This document shows, one piece after another, positions 33,980 through 42,834 of a stretch of 61,768 nucleotides of DNA. Position 1 is the stretch's first letter; each line of letters opens with the position of its first letter. The stretch comes from Deinococcus sp. Arct2-2 (lineage in GTDB: Bacteria; Deinococcota; Deinococci; Deinococcales; Deinococcaceae). The position numbers were made by a program, and so were the translations under genes. The notes beneath the pieces are model-generated. The model had not been told where the DNA came from. It worked only from the letters and a program-made list of their open reading frames with translations, and ran no database searches. The stretch is taken from assembly GCF_004801315.1 (NCBI RefSeq), contig NZ_SSNW01000023.1:1-61768 (forward strand), written 5' to 3'.

Positions 33980-34876
33980 ATGTACAGAATGCAGCTGAGC
34001 GTCACACCCCCCGCCGCCTTCAATTTTGCTTCAACCGTCAGCAGCCACGGATGGGAACGGCTTCGTCCCTTCACTTTGAACAAAGAAACCCAGGTCTTGA
34101 CCAGAATTCAGCAGCTTCCATCGCAACTGGCGCGTCTAGACATCGCCTATAGCGGCAAAATCACAGTTGCGGTGGAGACTGAGACCAAACTTGATACACA
34201 AGACGAACGCGCCGTGACTGATTTGATTGCAACCTACTTTGCCTTCGAGTGGGACTTAAGCCCTTGTTACGCAGAAGTGGCGAATGACCCGACCTACGCA
34301 TTTATTGGGGAACGGGGACTAGGGCGCCTGCTCCTGGCGCCCACCATGTGGGAAAATCTTGTCAAAACGCTGTTCCTGACCAATACCCATGCCCGGCACA
34401 CGACAGCGATGGCCGCAAAATTCTGTACTTTGGGAGACTTGTTTGATGAGGGGCACGCTTTCCCAACGCCAGAACAGGTGTTGACCTACACGCTGGACGA
34501 ACTCGAACAGCAGACGGGCGCAGGCTACCGGGCCAAGTACATTCGCGCTTTGGCGGCGGCCACTGCGTCCGGCTTTGATCCAGAATCGTTGCGGAACCGT
34601 TCTCTTGGGTACGACGACATCTACGAACAGATCCGGGGATTTCAAGGCTTTGGCCCCTACAGCGCGAGTTACGTACTCAAACTCTTGGGACGCTTCGAGC
34701 GGGTCAGCATCGATACCGTGATGCGGCGCTATTTCAAGGAGATTACTGGACAGCATAACGCCACAGATCATGATATTCACGCCCACTATGAGCGGTTTGG
34801 AGCCTATCAAGGGTTGGTCGCTTGGTGGGAAGTCTCTCAGCGCGCTGACGAGAAGGGTGAGCTGGCGTTCGAGTAG
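33980..34876 (+). CDS. HhH-GPD DNA glycosylase (AlkA-like)
   Basis: A 298-aa base-excision repair enzyme of the helix-hairpin-helix-GPD superfamily. These remove alkylated or oxidised bases from DNA. The hairpin is at about 217-233 (IRGFQGFGPYSASYVL) and the catalytic Asp is D245 in RVSIDTVMRRY. An N-terminal beta domain precedes it, as in AlkA and Ogg1. GGAGG lies before the ATG at 33980. Its separation from the AlkA fusion at 36516 and the divergent residues around the active site suggest different substrates. It sits in a run with PadR, a Gp37/Gp68-type protein and the fusion, all rightward. Confidence 0.85.
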   Translation: MYRMQLSVTPPAAFNFASTVSSHGWERLRPFTLNKETQVLTRIQQLPSQLARLDIAYSGKITVAVETETKLDTQDERAVTDLIATYFAFEWDLSPCYAEVANDPTYAFIGERGLGRLLLAPTMWENLVKTLFLTNTHARHTTAMAAKFCTLGDLFDEGHAFPTPEQVLTYTLDELEQQTGAGYRAKYIRALAAATASGFDPESLRNRSLGYDDIYEQIRGFQGFGPYSASYVLKLLGRFERVSIDTVMRRYFKEITGQHNATDHDIHAHYERFGAYQGLVAWWEVSQRADEKGELAFE

Positions 34877-35014
34877 AGGTCAAGCACTGGCCGCTGAAGA
34901 TCAGGTTGTCCAGCTGCCTGTACAGGTTTTTTGCGCTTCGTGAGCTGGAGACGGTGCGAGGCGAGGCACTCCAGTGCAGAACAGTCCATCTGTTTCATTC
35001 GTATTGCTTTCGCA

Positions 35015-35031
35015 AGAGTAATCGTGTAAGA
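35015..35031. promoter_or_regulatory. repeat motif before 35132 gene (copy 2)
   Basis: AGAGTAATCGTGTAAGA, matching copy 1 at 33261 in 15 of 17 bases. It is followed by TATATG and lies about 100 bases before the next start codon. Confidence 0.45.
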
Positions 35032-35131
35032 TATATGTGTGGCTGCGCCGTCTGCTGTGTGCCACAGGAGCAGCGTTAGGGGACGTCTCACTCTCATTCG
35101 GGGCCACGCCCCAACTTCAGGAGGACTCATC

Positions 35132-35461
35132 ATGCCCACCAAAATTGATTCGACCATTGGCACTTTAACTGGCCCGTTGACCAGCGCTGCTAAGAAAAAG
35201 GGGGCTCAGACCATTGCCAAATGGGAAGCTGATCTTGAAAAAGCCGAATGGACAGGTGCCAAGACGATCCATGCCGATCTGGGCAAACTGCGCCGCCACT
35301 TGGAAGACGGCCAAACGGACGGCGCGGCTCTCGCTGATTTGCTGGTCAAGCTCGGCGAATCTACAGAACGGGCCGCCAAGCAGGCCAAGGGCAGCGCCAG
35401 TGGCAAGTTGGAAGGCTTGGGACAGGCGTTGGTAAAAGCAGGCGAGGGTCTGCGCGGCTAA
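35132..35461 (+). CDS. hypothetical protein, 109 aa
   Basis: A helical Lys/Ala/Gly-rich protein (SAAKKKGAQTIAKWEADLEKAEW; LRRHLEDG; LVKLGESTERAAKQAKG) without membrane segments or Cys. AGGAGG precedes the ATG at 35132. No family recognised; composition recalls small stress-associated or nucleic-acid-associated proteins, but that is only an impression. Probably under the same control as the PadR gene because of the shared 17-base motif. Confidence 0.7.
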   Translation: MPTKIDSTIGTLTGPLTSAAKKKGAQTIAKWEADLEKAEWTGAKTIHADLGKLRRHLEDGQTDGAALADLLVKLGESTERAAKQAKGSASGKLEGLGQALVKAGEGLRG

Positions 35462-35628
35462 AAAGGCCTAGGACAGAACTGCGGAGCGTGTACCGGCAGA
35501 GCGTCTGAGGCAGATTTGGGGCGCTCTGCTTAACCACCGGAATGAGGCCAGCATGGGCGGTTTGGACAGAAAGCGGGTTCGCGTTGCCGCCGTTCAAATG
35601 GCGGCTCAGGTTTGGATCAAGGAGCACT

Positions 35629-36381
35629 ATGGCACCGAGACTGACAGAAGAACTCAAGACCACCACTTGGAATCCGGTCACGGGCTGTGACCGCGTATCG
35701 GCGGGCTGTGACCACTGTTACGCACTGGCTTTTGCCAGCCGCCTGAAGGCCATGGGATCACAGAAGTACCAAACCGACGGCGACCCGCACACCTCCGGGC
35801 CGGGCTTTGGGGTGGCCCTCCACCCCGAAACGCTTCAACTGCCGCGGCGCTGGCGCAGTCCCCGCCTGATCTTCGTAACGTCTATGGGCGACCTGTTCCA
35901 TCCTGGCGTGCCTGTAGAATTTATCCAAGCCGTGTTCACCGTCATGGCCCAGACGCCCCAGCACACGTACCAACTCCTGACCAAGCGCCCCGGACGCGCC
36001 CGTAAATTGTCGAATGAGCTGATCTGGCCAGGCAATCTGTGGTTCGGCACCTCTGTCGAGGATGAGCGCGTGGCCTTCCGGATCGACCACTTGCGGGCCA
36101 CCCCCGCGCCACTGAAGTTTGTGTCATGCGAGCCGCTGCTGGGCCCACTGGATCACCTGAACTTGGACGGCATTAGTTGGGTCATCGTCGCCGGGGAATC
36201 TGGTCAAGAATCCCGCCCGATGCAGGCGCAGTGGGCCACCAGCATTAGGGATCAGTGCACTGCAGCGGGGGTACCGTTCTATTTCAAGCAGTGGGGCGGA
36301 AACCACAGGGGCGCGGCGGGACGGGAACTGGAAGGCACACTTTGGAACGAAACCCCCACGACCGGAGTGCAAGCCGTCTAG
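35629..36381 (+). CDS. Gp37/Gp68-family (DUF5131) protein
   Basis: A 250-aa protein of the phage Gp37/Gp68 (DUF5131) family. The N-terminal TTWNPVTGCDRVSAGCDHCYALAFA carries three Cys (C20, C27, C30) in a radical-SAM-like arrangement, and FVTSMGDLFHPGVP, QLLTKRP, LWFGTSVED, FVSCEPLLGPLD, WVIVAGESG, YFKQWGG are the remaining family blocks. Biochemical function is unknown; genes of this family occur in phages and mobile DNA, often next to a three-Cys-motif partner, which is not present here. AAGGAG precedes the ATG. Located between two DNA glycosylase genes. Confidence 0.88.
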   Translation: MAPRLTEELKTTTWNPVTGCDRVSAGCDHCYALAFASRLKAMGSQKYQTDGDPHTSGPGFGVALHPETLQLPRRWRSPRLIFVTSMGDLFHPGVPVEFIQAVFTVMAQTPQHTYQLLTKRPGRARKLSNELIWPGNLWFGTSVEDERVAFRIDHLRATPAPLKFVSCEPLLGPLDHLNLDGISWVIVAGESGQESRPMQAQWATSIRDQCTAAGVPFYFKQWGGNHRGAAGRELEGTLWNETPTTGVQAV

Positions 36382-36515
36382 TCCCTGTGTTCGAGCAGAC
36401 GGAACAACGACCGCATTGGGCTGCGCCCGCTGATTGTTTTGGGTGGGCGTGTTCTCTCTAGGCTCCCGTTGAGCCTGGTTGCCTTCTGCTTCACCATGAT
36501 TTGCCAGAGGTACGC

Positions 36516-37985
36516 ATGATCGTCTTGACTCCACCCACCGATCTTATTGGCTCTCAAGTGCTCGACCAGCTTCTCACCCAAGGCAGACAGGTTCGTGTGC
36601 TCGAACCCGAGCCCTGGTTTCTTGATTCGGCCAGCGCTGAGCGCGCCGAGGCAGACTCAGGGCCGAGTGACCACGGTTTTGTTTTTGCCCAAGCGTTTGC
36701 CGGAGCCGAGAGCGTGTTCTGGCCTCTGCCCCTCGAGCCCGATCCCTCTGCCGTGCAGTTGACCCGTCTGGCGGGCGGGGCCATGACCGCCCAAAGCGTC
36801 AGGCGAGTGGTGATGCTCGGCTACACAAGGAGCACCCACGTTGGTCTGGGGGACGAGCTGTTCAGGAACACGGACGTCGGCTGCCGAACGCTTCAACTCC
36901 CGTTTTTGTGGGACAGCTTACTTCAGCAAATTGAGACCATCACCCATCACGGCACATTTTCCCTGATACATGCCGCAACCCACCCGCTGCTGGCCGTGGC
37001 CGCCGCCGACGTTGCCCAGGCAGCGGTCAAGCTCCTGCTTGATCCCGATTGGCGGGGTCAGAGCCTCGTCGAACTGGTTAACCCCAACGTGTTGTCGCCC
37101 CAGCAGATGGCACACACGATGTCGGAGGTCCTGGGACGTCCGGTGTATTTTCAGCAGATAGACGGTGAGGCCTGCCCATCTGCGAGCGTAAAGCCGGAGG
37201 CAGCCGAAGAACCGCAGAGGATCGCCCGAGATCAGTCCACCTGTCCTGCCGATCCGGCTCTGTCACGGCTTTCTGTGTCCACCAGCTTCCGGCAGTGGTG
37301 TCAGAACGTGCTTCATCCCGCGGTGGTCGCGAGCCGGGCAGGGGAAGTCCGCAGGGGATTCGCGCATCTGCACGCGGTTGACCCAGTATTGGCCGCCCTG
37401 ATCGACAAACGCCCAGATTACGACGCTGACGCTTGGCGAAGCGAATTGCCCAGTATGGACTTATTCGGCTGCCTGTTGGCCCAAATTATCGGTCAGCAGA
37501 TTTCATTGAAGGCGGCGCGGGCCATTCTTGAGCGGCTTTCGGCTCAGTTCGGCGGGCGAGTGCCCAGTGCCTGGGACGTGACCACGCTTGATCCGCAGGC
37601 CCTGCGCGACGTTGGCCTGACCTGGAGAAAAGCCAACACGGTACTTGACCTCGCCGCACGTTTTGCCGATGGACGGCTGTCCGAACATGGGTTGCGTACC
37701 CTGTCAGACGACCAAATTATGGCCGAACTGACCCAGATTTCTGGCATCGGGCCGTGGACCGTTCACGGCGCACTCCTGATTTCCCTGCACCGGGGGGACG
37801 TGGTGCCTGTAGGCGACATCCTCCTCAAGAACACCATCAAAACCTGTTACCACCTTGATCATGTGCCCACCGAACAAGAAGTGACAGACATTGCCGCTGC
37901 TTGGCGCCCCTACGGCAGTTTGGGGGTCAATCTGCTGTTCGCGTCTGCCGAACTCGACAGCGCCGCTGGATCAGGCAAGAGCTGA
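36516..37985 (+). CDS. NmrA-like domain fused to AlkA-type DNA glycosylase
   Basis: A 489-aa two-domain protein. Residues 1-215 resemble NmrA-type NAD(P)-binding proteins (MIVLTPPTDLIGSQVLDQLLTQGRQVRVL; ESVFWPLPLEPD; VAAADVAQAAVKLLLDP; LSPQQMAHTMSEVLGRPV), but the glycine loop is degenerate. After a linker (215-270), residues 275-475 are an AlkA-type 3-methyladenine glycosylase: CLLAQIIGQQISLKAARAI, hairpin SGIGPWTVHGAL (409-420), catalytic D434 in PVGDILLKNT, and AAWRPYGSLGVNLL. The frame is continuous with no internal start that would suit a separate gene. AGAGG precedes the ATG. A redox- or cofactor-sensing glycosylase is an attractive but unproven idea. Confidence 0.85.
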   Translation: MIVLTPPTDLIGSQVLDQLLTQGRQVRVLEPEPWFLDSASAERAEADSGPSDHGFVFAQAFAGAESVFWPLPLEPDPSAVQLTRLAGGAMTAQSVRRVVMLGYTRSTHVGLGDELFRNTDVGCRTLQLPFLWDSLLQQIETITHHGTFSLIHAATHPLLAVAAADVAQAAVKLLLDPDWRGQSLVELVNPNVLSPQQMAHTMSEVLGRPVYFQQIDGEACPSASVKPEAAEEPQRIARDQSTCPADPALSRLSVSTSFRQWCQNVLHPAVVASRAGEVRRGFAHLHAVDPVLAALIDKRPDYDADAWRSELPSMDLFGCLLAQIIGQQISLKAARAILERLSAQFGGRVPSAWDVTTLDPQALRDVGLTWRKANTVLDLAARFADGRLSEHGLRTLSDDQIMAELTQISGIGPWTVHGALLISLHRGDVVPVGDILLKNTIKTCYHLDHVPTEQEVTDIAAAWRPYGSLGVNLLFASAELDSAAGSGKS

Positions 37986-38161
37986 GAAACAAGTTCTGGA
38001 AAGCCCAACAAGACATGTGTTGCTGCACGGCGTCTTAGGACTTCCAGATTCACAGCAGACGTTTTGAAAGTTAAGCTGAGCTGACTCAACCTCAAACAAC
38101 TTAAGCGCGATGGAAGCTACTGTTCCGAGAGCGTGTTCAGCTCTAAGTTAACGCGTTCAGG

Positions 38162-38214
38162 AAAAGACTTGATTTCAGGTGATTCTTAGGAGAAAGCTTT
38201 TCATCAAGTCTTTT
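38162..38214. repeat. 12-bp inverted repeat followed by T run
   Basis: AAAAGACTTGAT (38162-38173) and ATCAAGTCTTTT (38203-38214) are perfect reverse complements with a 29-base loop; a further T follows. It lies 66 bases before the binding-protein gene. It could be a weak terminator for the preceding gene, or an operator/attenuator of the transporter. Confidence 0.5.
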
Positions 38215-38280
38215 TGCGCCTCAGGATGGAGTCAGAGCAACAAACGCGCCTCATTGCACAACTCGTCATCAGGAGCATTC

Positions 38281-39573
38281 GTGAGAAAATACTGGATTGT
38301 TACCGCGCTGGCCTTCTCTTCTGCTGCTGCAGCGCAAACTGTGACCGTGGAGTTCTGGCATACCTTCGGCGACGCCAAACGGAGCGATTGGATTCAGGCC
38401 CGCGCCGAGGACTACACCACAGCCCACCCCGGCGTCAAAGTGGTGTCGGTGTTTAAAGGAGACTCGAACCAAACGTTACAGTCCACCATTTTAGGTGCGC
38501 GGCAAGGACAAGTTCCCGCCTTGGTTCAGGTTGAGGGCGTCAGCACCCAATTGGCCCTCGACAGCGGCGTGTTTCAACCGGTCAGCGCCATTCGAAATGT
38601 CGATTTCAGCGATTATCTTCAGCCTGTTATTAACTACTACACGGTTGCGGGTAAGGTCAACAGCGTTCCTTTCAACTCGTCGAGTCCGGTGCTGTACTTC
38701 AACAAAGACCTGATGAAAAAAGTCGGACTTGATCCCAAGACGCCGCCGACAACTTTTGGCGGCATATTGAAGACCTGTGCCAAGTTTGACGCTGCCAAAC
38801 TGGGGATCAAGTGCGTGGCCCTCACGCCGTACAGCTGGTTGTTCGAGCAGTGGATGAGCGAACAGAATACGGCCCTGGTGAACAACGGGAACGGCAGATC
38901 AGGCCGCGCGACAGAAACCAACATCAATAGCGTGGCGGGCCGCAAAGTGTTTCAATTTTACAAAGACCTAAACGACAAAGGCTACCTCACCAATACCGGT
39001 AAACTGGCCGATACGGTGGGCACCAATGCCATCTTTACCGGTCAGAAAGCTTTGATGACCATCAACAGCACTGCTGGACTCGGTAACATTTTAGACGGCG
39101 CCAAGCAGAGCGGTTTTCAACTGGGTGTGGGTGTGCTGCCCATTCCTGACGGCAGCAAGCGCAACGGCGTGCAGATTGGCGGCGCGAGCCTGTGGGTGGC
39201 CAAAGGGGTCAGCAAGCCTACCGCTGAAGCCGCCCTCGACTTTGCCCTCTTTATGACCAACACCAAGAATATGGCCGACTGGCACAAGCTGACCGGGTAT
39301 TACCCAGTTCGAAACAGCAGTGTCAAACTCCTGCGCTCTCAGGGGTGGTTCAATGCGAGCCCGCTGCAGATCGTGGCCTTCAATCAGCTGCTCAAGACCG
39401 TGCCCAACGTGGCCAATGCAGGCGCCCTCAGTGGAGCCACCATCGAAACGCGCAGCGCCATAGAGCAGGGCATTCAGAAGGTGCTCAGCGGCCAGAGCGT
39501 GGCGAGTGTGGCCGCCACGGCAGCGCAGCAAGCGGACGCTGCTATTGCGGAGTACAACAAAAACTTCAAGTGA
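38281..39573 (+). CDS. ABC transporter sugar/glycerophosphate-type substrate-binding protein
   Basis: A 430-aa extracytoplasmic binding protein of family 1 (UgpB/MalE-like). The N-terminus is a signal peptide (MRKYWIVTALAFSSAAAAQ); the mature part opens with TVTVEFWHTFGDAKRSDWIQ, and VPFNSSSPVLYFNKDLMKKVGLDP is the typical hinge region of UgpB-type proteins. Near the C-terminus, ADWHKLTGYYPVRNSSV matches the Trp/Gly/Tyr ligand region of UgpB. The GTG at 38281 has AGGAG 6 bases upstream. A hairpin follows the gene; two permease genes follow after 311 bases. Glycerol-3-phosphate diesters or a sugar are likely ligands. Confidence 0.9.
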   Translation: MRKYWIVTALAFSSAAAAQTVTVEFWHTFGDAKRSDWIQARAEDYTTAHPGVKVVSVFKGDSNQTLQSTILGARQGQVPALVQVEGVSTQLALDSGVFQPVSAIRNVDFSDYLQPVINYYTVAGKVNSVPFNSSSPVLYFNKDLMKKVGLDPKTPPTTFGGILKTCAKFDAAKLGIKCVALTPYSWLFEQWMSEQNTALVNNGNGRSGRATETNINSVAGRKVFQFYKDLNDKGYLTNTGKLADTVGTNAIFTGQKALMTINSTAGLGNILDGAKQSGFQLGVGVLPIPDGSKRNGVQIGGASLWVAKGVSKPTAEAALDFALFMTNTKNMADWHKLTGYYPVRNSSVKLLRSQGWFNASPLQIVAFNQLLKTVPNVANAGALSGATIETRSAIEQGIQKVLSGQSVASVAATAAQQADAAIAEYNKNFK

Positions 39574-39623
39574 GCAAAACGCTGACCTGTGCTGCGATGA
39601 CGGAAGCTTAAGCTGCTGAACTG

Positions 39624-39655
39624 ACGCCCTCCGAGATGAGCTGGAGGGCGTGTTT
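39624..39655 (+). terminator. hairpin after binding-protein gene
   Basis: ACGCCCTCC and GGAGGGCGT form a 9-bp stem around a 10-base loop, 50 bases after the stop, followed by a short T-rich stretch. A weak terminator or processing hairpin would let the binding protein be made in excess over the permeases, as is common. Confidence 0.6.
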
Positions 39656-39884
39656 AGTGGGCGTCTCATCTGGGGTCCGTATCAGAGGTCTCAAGGTCAG
39701 ACAGAGGAGTTGGTGGACAATTCTGGGTAACTGTGCCCGCTTCACCCTCAATTCAGCGCTGCTGGTGAACTTCACTTCCGCTGACTGATTCTGTCTCACC
39801 CGGTTTTCCAATGCCGTGTGCGCTTGACCGAAAAGCGCTTGAGCCACACCTCTCCAGCCCGTTTCTAGCGAGGAGGAACCGCTT

Positions 39885-40853
39885 TTGAGTCTCGTTCAAC
39901 CTACCCGAAAACCTGCTAAAAATGCCGCCACAGATTCACCTCAGCACGCTGGGGCCAGTCACGCTGTGTTTCGGGGCCGCTGGCTGCCCTGGTTGCTGCT
40001 GTTGCCCAGCCTGATCGTGCTGGCCGTCTTTTCGTATTACCCCGCCCTGAGTACCCTGCGCCTGAGCGTGTTCCGGGCAAACATTGTGATTGGCAACGAG
40101 CAGTTCGTGGGAGTAGAGAATTTCGTCACCCTGCTGAGGAGTCCGGTCTACCACCAAGTCATCCTACAAACGCTGGTGTTTATGGCGCTGGTGGTCTCCT
40201 TGGGGTTGATTATCGCCTTGGGACTGGCGTGGTTGGCCAGCAAACCCATTGCGGGAGCCAAGTTTTACCGCCTGATGCTGATCTATCCGTATGCCTTGTC
40301 GCCTGCTATCGCCGGGACGCTGTGGCTGTTTTTGTTCAATCCGGAGGTCGGGGCCGTCAACGCGCTGCTCGGCAACCTCTTCGATCTCAAACCTAGGTGG
40401 CTGGACAATCCTGTTCTGGCCTTCGGGTTAGTGGTGGCAGCCACCGTCTGGAAGGGGCTGGGGTACAACATCGTGTTCTATCTGGCGGCCATTCAGACCG
40501 TGCCCAAAGAACTGACCGAAGCGGCCGAGATTGACGGTGCGAACGGCTGGCAAAGCTTCTGGCGGGTGGTGTTTCCGCTTCTCTCGCCCATGACCTTCTT
40601 TCTGGTGTTTACCAACATCGTTTCGGCGCTGTTCGACAGCTTCGGGTTGGTGGACATCTTGACTCGTGGCGGCCCCGTGTACGGCCAAACAGGGATCACC
40701 ACCTTCCTGATGTATCAGCTCTACCAAGACGGCTTCCGTAACTTTAGGAGTGGGGCCGCCGCTTCGCAGGCGGTGCTGATGCTGATGCTGGTCGTCTGCA
40801 TCGTGGTCTTGCAGTTCCGGTACGGCAACCGCAAGGTTCACTATGGCGCTTAA
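39885..40853 (+). CDS. ABC transporter permease (UgpA/MalF-type)
   Basis: A 322-aa inner-membrane permease with six predicted membrane segments beginning at WLPWLLLLPSLIVLAVF. The EAA loop that contacts the ATPase is LTEAAEIDGANGWQSFWRVVFPLLSP near residue 205. The first ~30 residues are cytoplasmic and polar. The TTG at 39885 is preceded by AGGAGGAA. It overlaps the second permease gene by 11 bases and would form a heterodimer with it in the membrane. Confidence 0.92.
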   Translation: MSLVQPTRKPAKNAATDSPQHAGASHAVFRGRWLPWLLLLPSLIVLAVFSYYPALSTLRLSVFRANIVIGNEQFVGVENFVTLLRSPVYHQVILQTLVFMALVVSLGLIIALGLAWLASKPIAGAKFYRLMLIYPYALSPAIAGTLWLFLFNPEVGAVNALLGNLFDLKPRWLDNPVLAFGLVVAATVWKGLGYNIVFYLAAIQTVPKELTEAAEIDGANGWQSFWRVVFPLLSPMTFFLVFTNIVSALFDSFGLVDILTRGGPVYGQTGITTFLMYQLYQDGFRNFRSGAAASQAVLMLMLVVCIVVLQFRYGNRKVHYGA

Positions 40854-41676
40854 GTTCTCCAAACGCCGCCGAGGAGCGCTGCTCACGCACCTGATCCTGA
40901 GTGTGGCGGTGTTGCTGATCGCCTCGCCGCTGTTGTTTGCCCTGATCAAAGCCACTCAGGCCGGAGCGCAGGTGGTTGGGCCAAGCTTGGCCGTAGGCCG
41001 GCATTTTCTGGACAATGCCCGTGTCGCGTGGGAGGGAGCGGGGCTGGGCCAATACATGGTCAACAGCGCCATCGTTGCGGTGTGTGTCACCTTTGGTAAA
41101 ACGGTGCTGTCGCTGCTGGCCGCCCTCGCCTTCGTCTATTTCCGCTTCCCCCTCAAAAGCCTGCTGTTCGCCGCCGTACTGTTTACATTGGCACTGCCCA
41201 CCGAATTGCTGGTGGTGGCGCTGTTTGATTTAGTGTCAGGTGGGCTGCACTGGGGCAACTCTTACGCTGCCATCATCGTGCCCTTTCTGGCCTCAGCCAC
41301 TGGAACGCTACTGTTTCGCCAGCATTTTATGAATATCCCGGCCAGCTTGTCAGACGCGGCCCGAATCGACGGCGCCGGGCCACTGACCTTTTTAAGCCGG
41401 ATCCTCATTCCCATGAGTTGGAACACGATCGGCGCGCTCGCCGTGATTCAGTTTGTCTCGGCTTGGGATCAATATCTCTGGCCCCTGATCATCATGCAGT
41501 CCGAGGGCAAACAGGTGATTCAAGTGGGCCTCAGCAAACTGATTGACACTGAAGGTCAAAGCAGTTGGGGCGTGGTGATGGCTGGGGCCATTCTGGCGAT
41601 TGTTCCCCCAATGGTGGTGTTTACGGCGCTTCAAGAGCAGTTTTCCAAGGGCTTTGCGCTGGGCCAAGACAAATAA
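40843..41676 (+). CDS. ABC transporter permease (UgpE/MalG-type)
   Basis: A 277-aa inner-membrane permease with six membrane segments and an EAA loop SLSDAARIDGAGPLTFLSRILIPMS near residue 175. The C-terminus LQEQFSKGFALG is typical of the MalG/UgpE group. Its ATG lies inside the end of the first permease gene, indicating coupling. No ATPase gene follows: 20 bases after the stop an IS6 fragment starts. The transporter must use an ATPase encoded elsewhere, which is common in Deinococcus and actinobacteria (shared MsiK-type ATPase), or has lost it. Confidence 0.92.
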   Translation: MALKFSKRRRGALLTHLILSVAVLLIASPLLFALIKATQAGAQVVGPSLAVGRHFLDNARVAWEGAGLGQYMVNSAIVAVCVTFGKTVLSLLAALAFVYFRFPLKSLLFAAVLFTLALPTELLVVALFDLVSGGLHWGNSYAAIIVPFLASATGTLLFRQHFMNIPASLSDAARIDGAGPLTFLSRILIPMSWNTIGALAVIQFVSAWDQYLWPLIIMQSEGKQVIQVGLSKLIDTEGQSSWGVVMAGAILAIVPPMVVFTALQEQFSKGFALGQDK

Positions 41677-41695
41677 GCGGCCAAGTGTATAACAG

Positions 41696-42052
41696 AGGTT
41701 GTGGTGCCTTACCCGGGATGGGGATAGGCTGAACCCCCGTGACCACATCACAGTCCGATCGCCACCGATTCAAGGTGACAATCATCCAGTAAGCTGTCTC
41801 GCTCTACCCCCGCTTTCCTCTCAGCCACCGGGATGTTTAGGAATTGATGCACCAGCGCGGTGTGGAGATCAGCCACGAACCGTCCGCAAGTAGTGCATCA
41901 AGTACAGCCCTCTATAGGCAGAAGAGCTGTACCATCGGGAACCCCGGGAGGGTTCCCGATGATATCTGGACGAAGTTTCTACGACTGTCGATGGAGTTCG
42001 GCACTGGTACTGGTTATGGATGGCGCTGGACGAGTACGGCTTCGTGCTCGAC
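41696..42052 (+). mobile_element. IS6-family element, 5' half
   Basis: Begins with the end repeat GGTTGTGGTGCCTTA at 41696 and shows, with many substitutions, the first half of the IS6 transposase (LYPRFPLSHRDV; LMHQRGVEISHE), a hairpin with 12-bp arms at 41933-41961, and LWMALDEYGFVLD. It stops precisely after CGTGCTCGAC at 42043-42052. The 3' half of an element of the same type begins at the same 10 bases in inverted orientation at 46017-46026. Confidence 0.8.
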
Positions 42053-42172
42053 TGGACTTGATCACTGAAGGTGGCCAAGTCCTCTTCAGTCAACATCAGG
42101 TCAGAGATGTTGTCGTCCACGACACAGAGGTGCAAGAGGCGGATCACTGGTTTCTCGGTGCGAGCACCCGCT

Positions 42173-42478
42173 GACTGGTGGTGTCGCCTCTTGGCTTTGG
42201 CGATCGATGAGGTCAGGCAACAGCCCACGCCCGAACGTCAAGCGGAGGTGATTCAGCTCCGCCGAATCTTCATCGACGTGTGGGTGGCCCTCCGGATCGG
42301 ACGGCGCTCGGCGGCTCAGGCCGCGTCCCACCTCGCCGCCCTAGCGCGGGACATCCAGCGCGGGCGGGCACCCCACCTGCCGCTCGTGCGAGAGGGCGGT
42401 GTCTGCGAATGGCGCACTCGCATCGACATCACCGGCGTCCCCGAAGGCTCGCCTGGTTCCTTCAGCCTCATTTTTTGA
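42173..42478 (+). pseudogene. hypothetical protein, C-terminal fragment
   Basis: The frame reads LALAIDEVRQQPTPERQAEVIQLRRIFIDVWVALRIGRRSAAQAASHLAALARDI and ends at 42478; the composition is clearly coding (helical, Arg/Ala/Leu) but no start or family is visible. The upstream part of the frame overlaps other remnant DNA. Probably the end of a gene cut by rearrangement. Confidence 0.35.
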
Positions 42479-42834
42479 GCTTGCCTCTTGCCCTGGCTGG
42501 TCAACTGTGGGCGGAAGCGCTCGGCTGGAGGACACCGGGACTCTTCACAGCTGTGCGTCCTGTCCGGGTACTGCAGTGTGACCAAGGCGGAGGGGGAAAG
42601 CACTGGTTTTCGGCGTCGCCATTCCACGTCCACACCCCTACACCCGTGGTCGTCACGGAGTGAGCGCCGCCGCCCTCGCAGCGAGACGAAATTTCCTGTC
42701 GCCTATCGGTGTAGGTCCAAGTTCGAACCTTCCCGTCCTCCTTCAGCCAGATCGGCACCGGTGTGGGCCCTCGACTCGCCCGGTACCCGAGGGCCGCTGC
42801 GTCTTGCACGGTGCCCCCCAACCAAGCCACGCGC
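42479..42834. other. no gene recognised
   Basis: Frames on the minus strand here are long but Pro/Trp/Ser-rich and without a recognisable motif; they may continue the decayed phage gene to the right or be random. Confidence 0.3.

Noticed and set aside
35629..36381. Genuine radical-SAM enzyme
   Set aside because: The Cys spacing C-x6-C-x2-C differs from the CxxxCxxC motif of radical-SAM enzymes, and the remaining blocks match the Gp37/Gp68 family.
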